Origin: Daucus carota subsp. sativus
Lineage: Eukaryota; Streptophyta; Magnoliopsida; Apiales; Apiaceae
Assembly: GCF_001625215.2 (NCBI RefSeq)
Contig: NC_030381.2
Location: forward strand, 4,365,131-4,429,130
DNA length: 64,000 nucleotides
Reading direction: 5' to 3'
Shown here: positions 46,480-60,763 of the stretch, piece by piece
Position numbering within the stretch: the first letter of the stretch is position 1
Layout: the number at the start of each line of letters is the position of its first letter
Notes under the pieces: generated by a model
The model's input: the letters and a program-made list of their open reading frames with translations, nothing else
Databases searched by the model: none
Told to the model about the DNA's origin: nothing
Position numbers and translations under genes: made by a program

Positions 46480-49400
46480 TTACTCACTTTTGCCAACTTT
46501 GATCGGACTCAGCTTCTGCAAATTGTCCGGCTTTACCATGTACACAAAAGAGAAGCAGTGTACGAACAAACTATCGATTTCTTCTTCATATAATTCGTAC
46601 AGAAAGAATGCAACAAACGCAAAAGGAAGTGCTGCAATGGTAAAATTCATATGAGTCTTGATTGGTGGATCTAGATAAGAGTGCTTTGCAGAATCTTTGT
46701 AAATTGAAACTGGTATTAGAATGCTATATTGTCTCGTATTACAGATTCAGCGATTGATGATGGTGAAAGAAGCACCAGATAGAGATTACAAACCTTTTCC
46801 GAACAGACTGAGCGGTGATGTGGATGCAAGGAAGCGCAGAACTAATAGATAGATTACCATCTGTTCCAGCACCAGGCACACAAGACATGGAAGAATGTGA
46901 CGAGAATAAAAGAGAAATCAAATCAGAATGAGAATGTAACATTTAAAAAGGATACTGAATCACATATTCGAATCTGAAAGCTTCAATATTCTTCAACATT
47001 AATACTGACTCTATTAACTATTAGAATATTCCATCATAAAAGTCGAACATTAGAATCATCTTCGTAGCTGATAGAGCTCAGGTAGGATCACTAGGTTCTG
47101 GCTAGTTTACGAAAATTAGACAAGATTGTGGATTAGAGAATAGCTTGATTAGGGATCCCATACATATCGTGTTATTGAATATGTAAATACAAGAGACAGT
47201 TCCTCCATATCATATGGAAACTTGTCAATATATATTGTTTTAATTACTTGACTTGAATTGTGGCAGGAACTAACCAGCATTCTCATCCATTAATGGTCGA
47301 GTAATTAGTTCTCATAGGCCATAGCAACCAAATTAAAAGTACATCAATGATAAGATATGAATTTTAGCACTTAGCAAAAGTACCTTCAGACACAGGCTCC
47401 AATCATTTCCACAGCAAAGGGATTTTAAATTATTAACTCCCGAATTCCAGTATGAAGCCATTGCTGAAGCAGCTCTATGTGGCCAATCGTCTGACAAATG
47501 GAAATTGGACTCGGGAATTTTCTCAACTGTATATTTTGATCTGCATAAAAAAAGTCATATTAGATAACATTTTGGGAGTTACTACTTCTAGCTTCTGTTA
47601 GCTAGTTAATATATCATACATATTTTCAAACAAAGCCATATCTAGATTGCAACACCTGTACTACTAATATATAATGAGTTTCTGGTTCATTGGATATAAA
47701 ATCCGAACTACTGAGCAAACTGTCACATGAATATAGACTAGGATTACAAACTCAGTCTACAAGCAAACACAGAAGTAGGGGCACACCAACCAGAAAATTT
47801 ATGTTGGCTGGGGCAAAATTCTTAATATTTTGATTAAAATTTTAAACTAATCAGGGATTAAATTTTAATTCAAATATATTCAGTATGACAGTATATGTAC
47901 ATGTATTTGCATGTCCAGAGGGGTCAAGTGACCCCACTCCTACATCTATGCTCCATCGAATGGTGAGTATGAGAAAACATACAGTTTCTTCGGTATTCTT
48001 CCATGGATGAACAGGAAGATTGCTGCCCATGATAGTATTTTGCAAACTGCAGTGATTATGGTATAGCGCGGTGCTATGAAATTTAGGTAAAAGACAAACA
48101 GCGCCAACAATGTGGCAAGCGTTTGCTTTTTATTCTTCCAAAGAAGTATGTCAGCAACTGAAATTAGATTATCAGTAAGAAAAGGTTATTAATACCGCAA
48201 ATATATAAAGATAGAAAGGAAAATAGTTATGACATGGAAGAAACTACAATTGCCAAATTTAACCGAGTTTTGTTTATTCCATATGCATAAAATCAAAAAT
48301 CTGAACACATTACAATAACAGTACAGTATGTTGATCGTACCCCTTCCTCTTCCAAGATATACTGAAGCTTTAGATGGACCTTCTTTTCGATGCAATTCAG
48401 CCTTCAGGTGCGAGAATGAGTTTATTGTCCTGTTGATACCTTCCTGTATATTTATTTTTAGTACAGTAAAACAATGGAATGAGAAAGTAGAGTGTAAATG
48501 GTGACTATGCAATGGAATTTAGATTATTTGGAAACCCAAAAGAGATAATTTGGAACTGGAACCCCAAAAGAAGATAATAGTTAAGAAATTCCAGTATTTT
48601 GTGTCCAATAAACTAGATCTAGCAAAGTTAACTGATGTCATGGGAGGTGACAACCTCAAGTGGAACGACTGGTGTGTAGCCAAGTCTGTCAGCTGCTTTT
48701 GCGCAATTATATGTCCGATTACAAGAGAGGAGTCTCACTCTTGAAGGTGTAAAATGAGGAGCCTTCATCCCATACTGGGCAAAAGCAGTATATACTCCCG
48801 CCATCATATGCGCAAATGGCATCAGAATGCGGACAGGAATTCTATAGCGTGGCCTGTAAACTACATAAAATCAGATCAAACGATCATGTGCATTACGAAT
48901 ACATTAATGTGATTACATACTTGGCACCAAGGAAATGTAGTACTACACGTTGAACAACTGTTGATGATTTGTGAAGTAATATACTGCAATTATAATTGTA
49001 GGCTGAATCCTGCTCTGTCACTGAAAGAGGGGTTTGGTGTACCTTTTATAGCCAAGACCAGTAAGAATAAGAGAGACAAAATCCCAAAACTTGATCGGCT
49101 CCATATTGGTAATAAAGTATGCCTGCGAATTTGGTTGTGTTTAAAACATTTCAAATTAGGCTGAATACAATGGCTTAAACATATGTAGATTTGTCTTTGT
49201 ACTTAAAAAATATCTTACATCTAAAACTCAAATAACAATTGAAGGTCGTGTTGCTATATCAAGAACTGTAGAAAAACAAAGTTCCTGCTCGTTTGGTCAA
49301 TTTACCTGGCCTGAAGCTCTCTCTGCATCCTTATCCCCAGATGCTAGAGCTCTTTCAGCACATATATGAGCGTGTGCGACATTTTCAACATAGGTAAAAT

Positions 49401-52400
49401 CATACATGTTCTTACCATCGCCAATGATGAACTGATCATCCAAAAAAAGGAGGAGAAATTAAAGAGTAAAGATTAGCCAGAAACCTAACAATGAACGAAA
49501 AGCATGTTAAGAGCAATCAAGAGAACATCAAGTTTTCAAATTATCATGAGTATAGCAGTCCATTTCACTACATTAATCAAAAAAATTATGTTTTGAATAA
49601 AGAGCTAACCTAGGTATTTTAAAGGGCATCTCTGGATATGCACCTATTATTTACTGTGCAGATTGTATTGATTTATGAACCTGATGTGTTTCAACTTTCA
49701 ATAGTACGGGAAGAAGCTCTTGAATATACCATTATAACCTCAAGTTGTTGCTGTAGTCGTTTTAGTTGTAGTCACTCTATGAATATACAAAGTATGCGAA
49801 GTCAGACTACTTATCCGATTGATAAGGAATTAGACCACTAAATTACAAGGCTTGTTGTTTTCCTTATGGCGGACTACGTATAAATAGCTTGCTGGGTCAC
49901 CCTCAGTTGATGTATAGAAAAAGATGTACACATTTTCTTTATATAATTTTTGAAATCAATTCTAGTCATTTACTAGCAATCTGAACGGATGATAATTCAG
50001 CTATGGCGTAACTTTTAAAGATTTGTTACAGAGAGATACTACAAATTATAAGAATCTGTCTGCTCCATCTAACTAGAAACACAAGTGACAATTTAAAAAG
50101 AAAAAAATTATAATGATAACCATTACAGAGATCATGGAAGCATAAGTAGATGTTTTGAAGTGGTAGTTACCCTGGCCTTTCCCGCCCTTGCAGCATTAAC
50201 AATAGCTGGAACAAGTAATTTGTCGCCAGGACCAAAAATGCTGCTAGGACGAATGCAGCATGTAAGAAGCCCATTAACACCATTGGATTTGAGGATTAGT
50301 GCCTCTCCATCAGCTTTAGTTGCAGAATATGAATCATTGTGCTGAAACAGGTACTATGCATTATAACGCACAAACATATACATACACAAAACTTGGTAGC
50401 AATGACCAAATTCTTTAAGTCATTGAAAATAACTGCAAGCAATTCGATAGTTTATGTATATCCTTTATAAGAATGGAGCTTTTAAGCACCACCCCTCGCG
50501 ACCCTCCGGAGTGTTCATTGGCCAAACCATTGGACTGACCGAATATTACTCACTGATCATGCACTCTGGTAATTCTGTACTAAATTATGTTTTGCTCAAA
50601 CAATAAACAGTTTTCCGACCAGTGACTTGTTCTTTAAAGTCAAAGTGCACTAAACTCAAGAGCACTTAAACAACTTTTGAGACATCAGCTTGTAATATAG
50701 TGATCACAATAACTCCGCTCAAGCTGTACTATAAATCAGTTGAAACTATAGAGATCACATCAACTCAACTGAATAACAGTAAACTAATTAGACTAGTTTA
50801 TGAAGAATTTGAAAATGAAAAGAACTATGATGGCAAGTTGGACACCATTTCACAAGTCAAAGGCAAAATTGGAAAGGAGAAACAGAAAAATGAAGAAGAA
50901 AAGGGAACTTCACTACCAGTGATTTTCCAAAACAATGATGAAACAGATTGGGAATAGTAGTTCTATGATAAAAAAATTTAAGAAGGAGCTTGATGTTTAT
51001 TCTGCACCTTATCCGGATAGGGAATCTATAAAAATACTTCACCAACAGCGATTTTAACAAGCTACGAAGAAACAGACTGAAAATAGCAGTTTAACAATAA
51101 AGATGTTATAGGACCTTGATTTTTATTCAATACCTTAGTAGGATAGGGAAGTGATTCATCACCATTATAAATTCCGTTTACTCCATCAAACACCACACTA
51201 GGAGAGCTAGTGTAAATTAATCTTTTGACTTTATGCTCCACACAAGCCTCAATTATATTCACAGTGCCTATGGATTAGCATTAAAATATTATGTCAGGGT
51301 AAGAATTAGTTGACATAAAGATGAGAAGCATATTTCAAAGACCCATAAAAAGATAACATTATAATGTATGTGAGTGGATGATAAACAACCTTGCACATTC
51401 ACTGGCTGATGGAGCTGGTAGTTATCAATGGATGAATCTGCAGCGGCCATGTGGAAAACAACCTCAGCTCCGTGGCAAACTGCATACAGTAAAATAGTAG
51501 TAGGCTTCGCTTAATAAGTTCATAGCATAGATTCGGCTATCATCATCATCTTAATTACAAGATTGCAAGATGATAGGTTGTGCTTTGATTAGAAAAAAAT
51601 CACTGACGTGCCATAATATCAAACAGACATCAAAAGAAGGATTTGGTTGGAGACATATAGATATTGTCATGCTTTACATGTTGACATCGGATATAAGTTT
51701 CCAGGCTGACGCATTTAAACAATCTTCCATTTCAGTTGATATTATATATGTAGTGAGGAGTTAGGCTATTCACCTTATAAGAGGGAAAAACAGTATATGG
51801 AGTGTGTTTGGTATATAAATGATTAATGTCTTAGTCGTCTATCTGATTATGCTGTGTTGTGTTAGATAAGTATGCAAGAAGAATATGGTCGATTATTTAT
51901 GTAAAGTAAGACCTACATCATCAAATGGATAAATTAAAATCAATGCAGTTCAAGATAGAGGTTACTCCTAAGTTCAGGGTCTTGCCACGATTAATTATAA
52001 GTTCCATGCACATGCTCTACCATAAAAATTTTGACAGAAGAAGAACTTGCAAATATTTATCTAACTGCCACTATCCACTTAGGCCATGTATTATTCACAG
52101 GATTATGATCCAGTGATCCACTATTTGCTTATTTACTCTAATTTTAAAGAACTATCGTCTATGGACTAGATTTTAGTTATGTTACAGTTCAGCTCAATGG
52201 GATTTTAAACCCTATTGAGAGGATGGTATAAAATGATTTCCCCAAACAAACCAGAAACTGATCTGAATTTGTTAGTGGGATAATTATAAGTTAAAATTGT
52301 AGTAAAATGAGTACAAGTCATAAACAGTGGAAGGGTTTTAGTTTTATTAGTTCAGTGATAGCATTAACTTATATCAGCATATACTACATAACATATACCA

Positions 52401-52857
52401 AAAACCTTGCAGGCATTGAACTTACATCCATAATGATTCACAGAACTAGTTAGATTTAAGCAACCTACACCTTAATCTTAGTTGGCTCACTTGCATTGAG
52501 TCGGAATATCTAGGAAAAACCTTTTTTTTTTTTTTATGTCGTCTTATCAAGCTACATCAAATCATGTTAAAAACGACTAAAAGATGCACCTGTCATTCAA
52601 AGCAGGAAAATCAGGAATATCTAACCTTCCAATACTTGGGCTTTGTCACAAAGATCAGTAGATACATACTGAACACGTCCTCTATGAAGAGCATCAGCAA
52701 GGATTCCCTTCTCCTCGTAGGGATCTAGCTTGATAGAAGGTGCCAAATCCGCAATACGAACTGAATACATATCATAACGGATGAGCATTTCCACCAAATG
52801 CCGCGCAGCAAACCCCCTCCCCCCTATCACTACACACCATCTCTCTGGCGCAGACAT
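46480..52857 (-). CDS. 3beta-hydroxysteroid dehydrogenase/C4-decarboxylase with reticulon tail
   Basis: ER-membrane enzyme of sterol biosynthesis that oxidises the 3-hydroxyl and decarboxylates 4alpha-carboxysterols during C-4 demethylation, using NAD. The model has twelve exons, read downward: 52857-52626, 51479-51390, 51267-51134, 50341-50171, 49431-49306, 49122-49043, 48853-48655, 48443-48341, 48157-47983, 47540-47384, 46860-46794, 46631-46480; 561 residues. Seen: the Rossmann nucleotide-binding start VVIGGRGFAARHLVEML (residues 9-25), VVFHMAAADSS, VKRLIYTSSPSVVFDG, the catalytic Tyr157 and Lys161 in YSATK, and CCIRPSSIFGPGD. The C-terminal third holds long hydrophobic segments (LLALFVFYLNFI, WAAIFLFIHG, YLLVLRFLA, LPFAFVAFFLYEL) typical of a reticulon homology domain. 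The overall pattern matches Arabidopsis 3BETAHSD/D2 (At2g26260, about 564 residues). That gene is the neighbour of KCS10 there, as here. Confidence 0.93.
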
Positions 52858-53970
52858 TTTCCTTCTGTTTCTTTACCTCTCCTGCAAACACACACATATC
52901 ATTGGAAAATACATGTGTGATTCACTGCCTAACTAGCAGGAACTTAAAAAAAGCCTGTATTTTCTTAATATAAGATTATTATGTTAACAAGCATTCATTT
53001 TCCCCGTAAGTGAGGTCGAGAATCCGAATCTTGTCAAACTGAAGATGGGTGCATTAAATTATAAAAAAATGTGTAACAATTTCAATATAATGATAGCTAA
53101 ATCAAGGCATGCATGCATTGCTAATGATGGTCAAATCTAGATTACAAACAATATATACTGATCATCAATCATCATCATTCATTAACAACACATTGTGATC
53201 ATCATTAACAACTAAATATGAATGACATTGATCAAAGAACATGCACATGACCTTAAAATGGTAAGAAAAATACCTTAAAAAGCTTGTGTTTCTTGATTGC
53301 TTGTTACTTTAGCACCAGATTATTTGTTTAAGAAGTATGTAAGATTTTGAGATCGGTTAGGGAAAGGATGGGAGAAAATTAACGAATACAGTTTGGGAAT
53401 TGAACCATTTTTGTTAGCAAAAAAATTAAAAATAATTAGTTTACACCAGAAACAAAAAAGAGCCTTGTATTTCAGATTGTGATACGGTAGCAGCCTTGTC
53501 ATGTTTTATGCATTTTTTTAACTAATTACTTAATATTCAGTTATGTTCTTTGTGCTTGTATTTACGGTCACACACTGACGAATACTTTTTAGGAGAAAAA
53601 ATTTTAATTAATTAAAAATAATTATATACCTAGATCGAAAATTTTGATCAGCAGAAAAGTTTATCTGTGAATGGAAGTCATAATTATCTTACTCAGAAAA
53701 TGGTTGTCCAACAAAACCCATACATTGGATTTGAGGCCCAAATCAACACTATAATTCACTCCATTACATGGACTAAGGACTGAAAGAAAACAAATACATG
53801 GATCAGCAGGAATAGAATAAAGCCCATGTGTTGAATTCAGGCCCAAAGAAACACCATATTTCCCTCCATTACAAATTTGAATATCTTCCCACCAGACCAC
53901 TATAATAGGATATACATTCAACACAAACAAGATTATACACAAAAAAGCTGCTTGTTCAGACATCAAGAGA
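52858..53970. promoter_or_regulatory. Divergent promoter region with GGCCCA elements
   Basis: This 1.1-kb region separates the minus-strand sterol decarboxylase from the plus-strand SNM1-like gene. Just before the latter are two GGCCCA (site II-type) elements at 53735-53740 and 53840-53845. They lie in a roughly 105-bp diverged duplication: CCCATACATTGGATTTGAGG and CTCCATTACATGG in the first unit, GCCCATGTGTTGAATTCAGG and CTCCATTACAAAT in the second. Site II motifs bind TCP-type factors in plant promoters of proliferation and housekeeping genes. Function here is inferred. Confidence 0.5.
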
Positions 53971-56900
53971 ATGAAGAAAACATCAACCCCATCTTCTTAT
54001 TTTTGTGCTTTAGATGATGATGATGATGATTTTGAAAACCCCATTTGTAGTCAAGCCTCCTTTAAAAAACCCATTTCAAGAAAACCCCTAAAACCCTCCA
54101 ATTCTCAATCTTTTAAGCCTCTCAATCGGCCCGGAAAGCCGAAAGGCCTGAAGCGTGATAAAGATACAATCTTTAATGCTTCTGATCAAGAAAAGATTGG
54201 TCCAGTGGAGATTGAATCTCAGTTAGTGGATGATTATAGTTGTGAGGTGAGTTTGGATTTGGATTGTGTTGATTCGAGTATTTGTTGTAGTCATGTGGAT
54301 CGTGTTTCGGGTTCGAGTGAAGTTGGGGTTGAGGATGTTGTGGAGGAAATGAAATTGAAGGCAAAAGGCGGTGTTTTTATGGATGATTCGAATTCGATTG
54401 AGGCAAGGTTGTTGAAGTCTAGGGGGAATTGCGCGCCAAGTGTTTGTGAAAATGACGGGGGATCTGGGGAGGTTGGATTGGAGGATGAATGTGAGCTTGA
54501 TTTGTTGCTTAATTTGTGTTCAGAAGGTGATGAGTTGGTTGATGGAAGAAGTGTAGATGATTTTAGTGAGAGTTTGATTAGGTGTCCACTTTGTGATGTT
54601 AATATTTCGGGTTTGAGTGATGAGTTAAGGCAGGCTCACACGAATGAATGCCTTGACAAATGCCTTGACAAAGGGGATGCTGCGTGTCAGGTATATAACT
54701 TAATCTTGCATCTTTGTTGTACAGGCTTCTGATTGAAGTGCGATGATGTTAAAATTGATATCATTTCCCCATCTAATCAACAACGATATTTTGTAATTTC
54801 GGTACTTATTTTTGCCTGCCCACAACACTTATTTTGAGCTATACAAGATATATATACTCTTAAAATGCTTGCACACCCTAGATTAAACTAAGACTGTGTT
54901 GGTACTTTAGCTTTTTTATAAAATGTAGTCTAACAAAAAATTGATCAAAATCAAGCCCAAGAATATGTTATGAGACTATCATCCTAGGTTATCTGTTGCC
55001 GAATAAACCAGTAGTTTACGTTTCAACTTTTTTCTGTTTAAATTGAGGCTTAATTGTACAATGCTACACCATGAAGAACCATTTGAAGTTCGAAACCACC
55101 ATTTGGTATCACACATGAAATATCGGGCTAATCTGAGCCTACCTTTTATCAGAGCTCAGTGTCTGCAAGTGTTTGTGTCGATCCAGTCCATAAGGTTAGC
55201 TGAAAGCTGATTAAATATATTATAAGAATGGTATAAGAACATTTAATGAATCGAAGATCAATTTACTGTTAGGAAAAATGTTTTTTAATACTAATGAAGA
55301 AACTTATTTGGTATCTTTGCAGCCGGTCTTTCCAAATGATAACCCAGGGCATCAGTGTCCTGGGCAAGTTCTTAATAGTTCACCAGCCCGATCTCCACAA
55401 AAACCTGTAGATGTCTCTCCAGTTTCGGAATGGTTACGCAGTCTGGGATTGTCCAAATATGAAGAAATTTTTGTCAGAGAGGAAATTGACTGGGACAGTC
55501 TACAATGGCTGACAGAGGAGGTAAAATGGAGTTCGTAAATAGGATTGAATTTGTTGCTTCCTCTCTAATTCTCTGTAGCTTTATCTTTATATTTATTAGA
55601 GAAGATATTCAAATTATCAGCTGACTGAGTGTCATCTAAAAGAAATAAATTGAGTTATACACTAATTTGTGATGCTATCTATGTATCCCATAGTCGATAA
55701 AAGGCTACTACCTACTATGACTTTCATTCTACGAGGATATTCTTTTCTACCCTTACCTGTTTGCTGATCTTCAGTGGTGTAGCTTGACTAAATAAAAGAA
55801 AAGTATATTTTGGTAGAAATGTATAGTTTCCCCGTTTTTATAGTATCTCTTACTAATTAATTCAGTTGGATTCACAAGTCACTTCTTCGATCATCTTGAA
55901 GACCCTTCCCATTTTTGTATTGTTACTTTATCTAATCACTGGATAATACATGCAGGATCTAATTAACATAGGTGTTACTGCACTTGGCCCAAGGAAAAAG
56001 ATTATCCATGCTCTTTGTGCTCTTAGAAAGGAAAACAACAATGCAGTAGATACAGACACAAGAAACTCCAAAACTGTAGCTGATGATAGCAGTAAAATAG
56101 CTGCAAACAAATTGATCACAGATTTCTTTCCAGGCTTTGGTGGTCAGAAAATAAATAAAAACAGTACTCCTGGTGGGAGGATTGAAGTGGAAAAGAGTCG
56201 TCCAAACACTAGAAAGACACGTTCTGCTGTGAAAAATAATTCAAGAAAAGAAAAACTCAGGGATATCCCTGTGTGGTGCTGCATACCAGAGACGCCATTT
56301 CGAGTGGTAAATTCCGTCAAACAATATCACACATTATTCTTTATACTTATAAAGACCATATACTAGTCTAAAAATTTTGTATGTACTGGCCTGATGTTCT
56401 GTGTTACAAGATATTTCATTGATAAGCATCAGTATAACATACCAAGTCACAGACCCTTGGAAGATCTCCTTATTGATAATGCAATTCCTACCTTATAGTA
56501 AACTTGGCACCACTAATTTTACTTCTACATGTCAAAACTATTATTACATGTATATTTTATGTTATTATGATTTCAACAATGTGGTCATATCTCCAAGTTC
56601 TTTTTGATTTTCAGGATGCATTTAAATATCTAAGAAGAGATTGCTCACACTGGTTTCTTACCCACTTTCACTTAGATCGTAAGTGCATTTAATTTGTTCT
56701 TATGTAGTTGAGTATACCAAGAAAGGCAATTGTGTTATAATCTCCATGCATACAGAATAATTAATTTTTTGCTCTGTTCCAATCTATACATGGATCGACT
56801 TTTTGCTGTGATCAAATAAGTAATATCTTCAGAGTCCTTGATCTGCTTCCAAATTAAATCACTATCATTACAAAGCATAGTTTATTCTCAGTCTATTAAG

Positions 56901-59900
56901 CTTGTATCTTTTATCTGGTTTAGTCTTTGTTTGTTCCCTAGGGTTATAAAGTTTATTAAGAGATAGTAGATAATTTGATAATTAGAAGTTTGTTTACCTG
57001 TGGCAAAAAAAAAAAAGGTTTGTTTACCTGAAAACTGTAGTTGAGCTTAAACTAGAATACAATCACTCTTTTTGTTCATCCATACAAATATTTTGAGATG
57101 GCATGAACTGCAAACAGTATTTTTGAGAATTTGGTCACAATTAATTTTGCAAACAGTATTTTTGAGAATTAGGTCACAATTAATTTTGCGAAAAAAATCA
57201 TCTCTCTACCCATGCGTAGCGGGCAAAAAATCCTAGTACAAATATTTTGAGATGGCATGAACTGCAATTTTGTTTCTTAATATGAAGAGCCATGTCTGTA
57301 TTTAAATGGAGATGGTGTTAGATTTATACTCATATAAGCTTACTTGGTTTATAGTAAGAGCACTACTTACTTTAGATTCACAACTCTTCTGCAGATTACC
57401 AAGGCCTTACAAGGTCATTCTGTCACGGGAAGATCTATTGCTCCTCGATTACAGCAAAACTTGTAAATATGAAAATTGGTATCTCTTGGGATAATATACA
57501 TATTCTACCCCTTAACCAGAAGATTAGCATTGCTGGAATTGATGTGACGTGCTTTGATGCAAACCACTGTCCAGGTTCCATCATAATACTGTTTGAACCT
57601 CCCAGTGGTAAGGTGTGTTCTGATGAAATGCTTGTTTACTTATTTTTGATGTCATTCATCATCATTTTTGAATTAGCTCTAAGCTTTTTTCATTCCTGTA
57701 GGCTGTTTTACACACCGGAGATTTCCGTTTTGACGAGGAAATGACCAAGATTCCTGCTCTGCAGAACTGTCGTGTTGAAAGGCTTATTCTAGATACAACG
57801 TATTGTGATCCCCAGGTACTCCCTGCCAGTCTGCCACTACTAGTTGGAAAACAGTAATTATTCATCATCAAATTATATACATATTATAAGCAGATGATCT
57901 TATTTAATCTCGGAAGATGTTAAGAACAGCATAAACCTTATAAACTTTAATTGCAGTATGACTTTCCAAAGCAGGAGGCAGTCATCCAATTTGTTATCGA
58001 GGCTATACAAGCTGAAGCTTTCAATCCAAAAACTCTATTTTTGATTGGTAGCTATACAATTGGTAACTATCCCCTCCCTCTCTCAGCTTGCACTGAGGCC
58101 TCAATCATCCAAGCTCATTCCATATTGTTATCCAGTTTACTAATCTCCAAAGATATATCTAATTATATGCCTTCTGATTATTTTTGTTTGGAAATAGGAA
58201 AAGAAAGATTATATGTAGAGGTAGCTCGTGTTCTACGCAAGAAAGTCTTTATTAATGCTGCAAAGCTGCGTATTTTGGAATGTTTAGGGATTCCCAATGA
58301 AGATATGCAGTGGTTCACAACTAATGAACAGGAGAGCCACATTCATATTGTGCCTATGTGGACACTAGCAAGCTTTAAAAGACTGAAACATATATCTAAT
58401 CAGTATATGGTGAGTAGTTGCAAATGTTTAATGTAGTACTGTTATACAGTAATACCATATACTAGTTTTGACATCGACTGCAGATTTTCTTGAGGAATGT
58501 TAAGTTGGATGCCATCTGTGTTCATTGTGATTGATCTGAATTGATCGCAGCATGACATGTCAAATGGTCAGTCAGCAAATAGTTTAGCTGAATGATAATT
58601 GTCAGGGAATATAGAAGAAAATCGATTAGGATTTAGGTGAAATAGTGTACTCTATTGCAGTTGTAGGAGTCTTACAGTCTATGCCTCCCTATGCACTTGT
58701 CCCTCGAATTTCTCACTGAAACAAAGAGTATTTAGGTGCAGAACTTTTTGAGCTATGTGTTCAGTTATTGTAGCTAACTTGTGACCTTGATTGTGTTAAA
58801 CGAACTCATTGTGAAATCTTTGCGTGTCTGTATCAGAACTTTCATTTTGCGTAAAACAATTCAACCAGCATAATAACTTAAAGAAAATTGTTGAAATTGC
58901 AAGTCAACAAGTTATTATAAGATTATCTACTGTATTGTGCTATGTAGTTTTTTAGCTTAGAAATTGATTAATTTGTTGCTCTTAGAAGTTAGCATCTTTT
59001 CTTTCAGTTTGCATTCCTGATTATTCCATTTATATGATAATTACTATGATTAAATAAACGTACAAAATACCTATTTTACCTTTCATCTTTTTTACAGCTT
59101 TTGTGAAGAAGCTACAAACTACTATCTTATTGATTGGGTCATACAGATTGTGTTAGATGGATTTTATATACGTTATGACTAAGCTAAAAGGTTGTTTTTT
59201 TCTAGAAGTTATAAAAAAATCTAAATCAATCATTCCATACTTATTTTCTTTCATCATTCTACATTCTGCATGTTTCACCAGGGAGAGTTTTTATACACTT
59301 CCATGTTTTTTTTTACCAGGATTTGAATTGAATACTGCTGACTGTTCTAACCAATATAATTCTATGCTGCATACAAATTACAAAGACTCTCTTGAAAATT
59401 TTAGTAAAATTGATAAAATTTTACATTATTCAAATGTTTTTACATTTTACTGTCTTAATTTGTATATATGTGATTATGTGCCAAATTTGTGAATTCCTAT
59501 TAGTAACATATGCTACTGATAACTCTCGGCTGGACCTCACTCGTAGCCACAGAGCATATGCAAAGCCTAATCAATGGCAATGATTATCTAGGAAATAGGA
59601 TTTATTTATATATAAAGACTGTTTACATATCTAAAATTTTCATCTCTTGCTACTTCCCCAATTTATCTTTGATCCTGTTGTTCAGGCTCGATACAGTCTT
59701 ATAGTTGCTTTCTCTCCAACTGGCTGGACATTTGGTAAAGGAAAGAAAAAGTCTCCTGGACGAAGGTGGCAAAAGGGTACCGTTGTGAGGTGACACCACT
59801 CTTGTTTTTTCTATGGTTCATATTCTTGTTTTTAAATTATATAACATAGGCGAGCAGCGAGCTGGATATATAATCTATTGTAGTAGTTTGACTTCAATTC

Positions 59901-60763
59901 CAGTTAGTCTGTCCTGTGTCATTATCTTTTATCAATAAATCAAAGGGCTCAAAATAAAACTCTATTCTATATCAATTAATCCAAAATCACCTTGCCCTAA
60001 ACTCACACTTTGTTTCTTAAAAAATAACTGCACTCGGTTTCGCAGAACTGTTGATGAAGTTCTAGTCAGATCTCGAAAACATACAGCCTCTTCTTCCTCT
60101 TCTTCTTTTTCTGTGTAATTGTTTCCATACACTTAAAACTTGCACCCATTTTTCTCTTTGACAATGTTTGCAAGGTTATAACCTCTCGACTCTCTAAGGT
60201 TTGCACTCTTTTTTTCGTACCTAATACTTTAATTAGTCCACTAGCCTGTTCTTGACAACTTAATAGTTCAGTATATTGTTACTCCCAACTGATCTGCTTG
60301 GCCTCTTTCCCTACAACTGCAATTTTTCTCCTACCAAATTCAATTGTAGCCGAACTATTTGCAAACTCTTCACATGCATTTGCCAACAACATAACGATTT
60401 AATTACTTAATAGCTGCCAGTGTATATGCGCATTCATCTGTGATTTATGTATGCGAACATGTAGTAGATGCCACAATAAATGATCCAATTATTGCACCTA
60501 TCATAGGACTGGACAATCAATTCCCAATCTTTCACAAAGGACTGTGATCGAGATTTTGACTATTCCCTGAACAGGAGTGATCCAATTACATAACCTTGAC
60601 TGCATTGTCTTTCTGCAGGTATGAAGTACCGTACAGTGAGCATAGTAGCTTCACAGAGCTGCAAGAGTTTGTTAAATTCATATCTCCGGCAAATATTATC
60701 CCCAGTGTAAACAATCATGGACAAGAGTCATCAGATAACATGATCTCTCTGCTAACCTCTTGA
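53971..60763 (+). CDS. SNM1/DRMBL nuclease-fold protein with UBZ and SAM domains
   Basis: Likely nuclear DNA interstrand-crosslink or double-strand-break repair protein of the SNM1/Pso2 class. The model has ten exons: 53971-54690, 55323-55520, 55956-56306, 56615-56678, 57395-57612, 57702-57815, 57957-58062, 58198-58409, 59686-59789, 60619-60763; 743 residues. Parts in order: an acidic start ([10 protein letters not shown]), a UBZ4-type zinc finger with Cys205, Cys208, His223 and Cys227, and a SAM domain from about 266 to 330 ([20 protein letters not shown]). A metallo-beta-lactamase core follows with THFHLDH (His440, His442, Asp444, His445), DANHCPGS and HTGDFRF, then the DRMBL domain ([39 protein letters not shown]). 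The metal-binding residues are intact, so nuclease activity is plausible. The SAM plus MBL layout matches Arabidopsis At2g45700 as I recall it (about 720 residues), not AtSNM1 itself. Confidence 0.9.
57083..57267. repeat. Direct repeats with a Helitron-like 3' end in SNM1-like intron 4
   Basis: A 31-bp direct repeat (TACAAATATTTTGAGATGGC followed by ATGAACTGCAA) lies at 57083-57113 and 57237-57267. Between the copies is a 39-bp tandem pair at 57110-57148 and 57149-57187 (GCAAACAGTATTTTTGAGAA). CCCATGCGTAGCGGG with AAAAAATCCTAG then follows, ending at 57236 directly before a T. A CCC/GGG stem followed by CTAG and T is the pattern of Helitron 3' ends. No 5' terminus was identified. Confidence 0.55.

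Noticed and set aside
60046..60120. Extra exon between the last two SNM1-like exons
   Set aside because: An AG-preceded open stretch exists, but including it breaks the phase between exons 9 and 10, which join cleanly without it and keep the DRMBL sequence.
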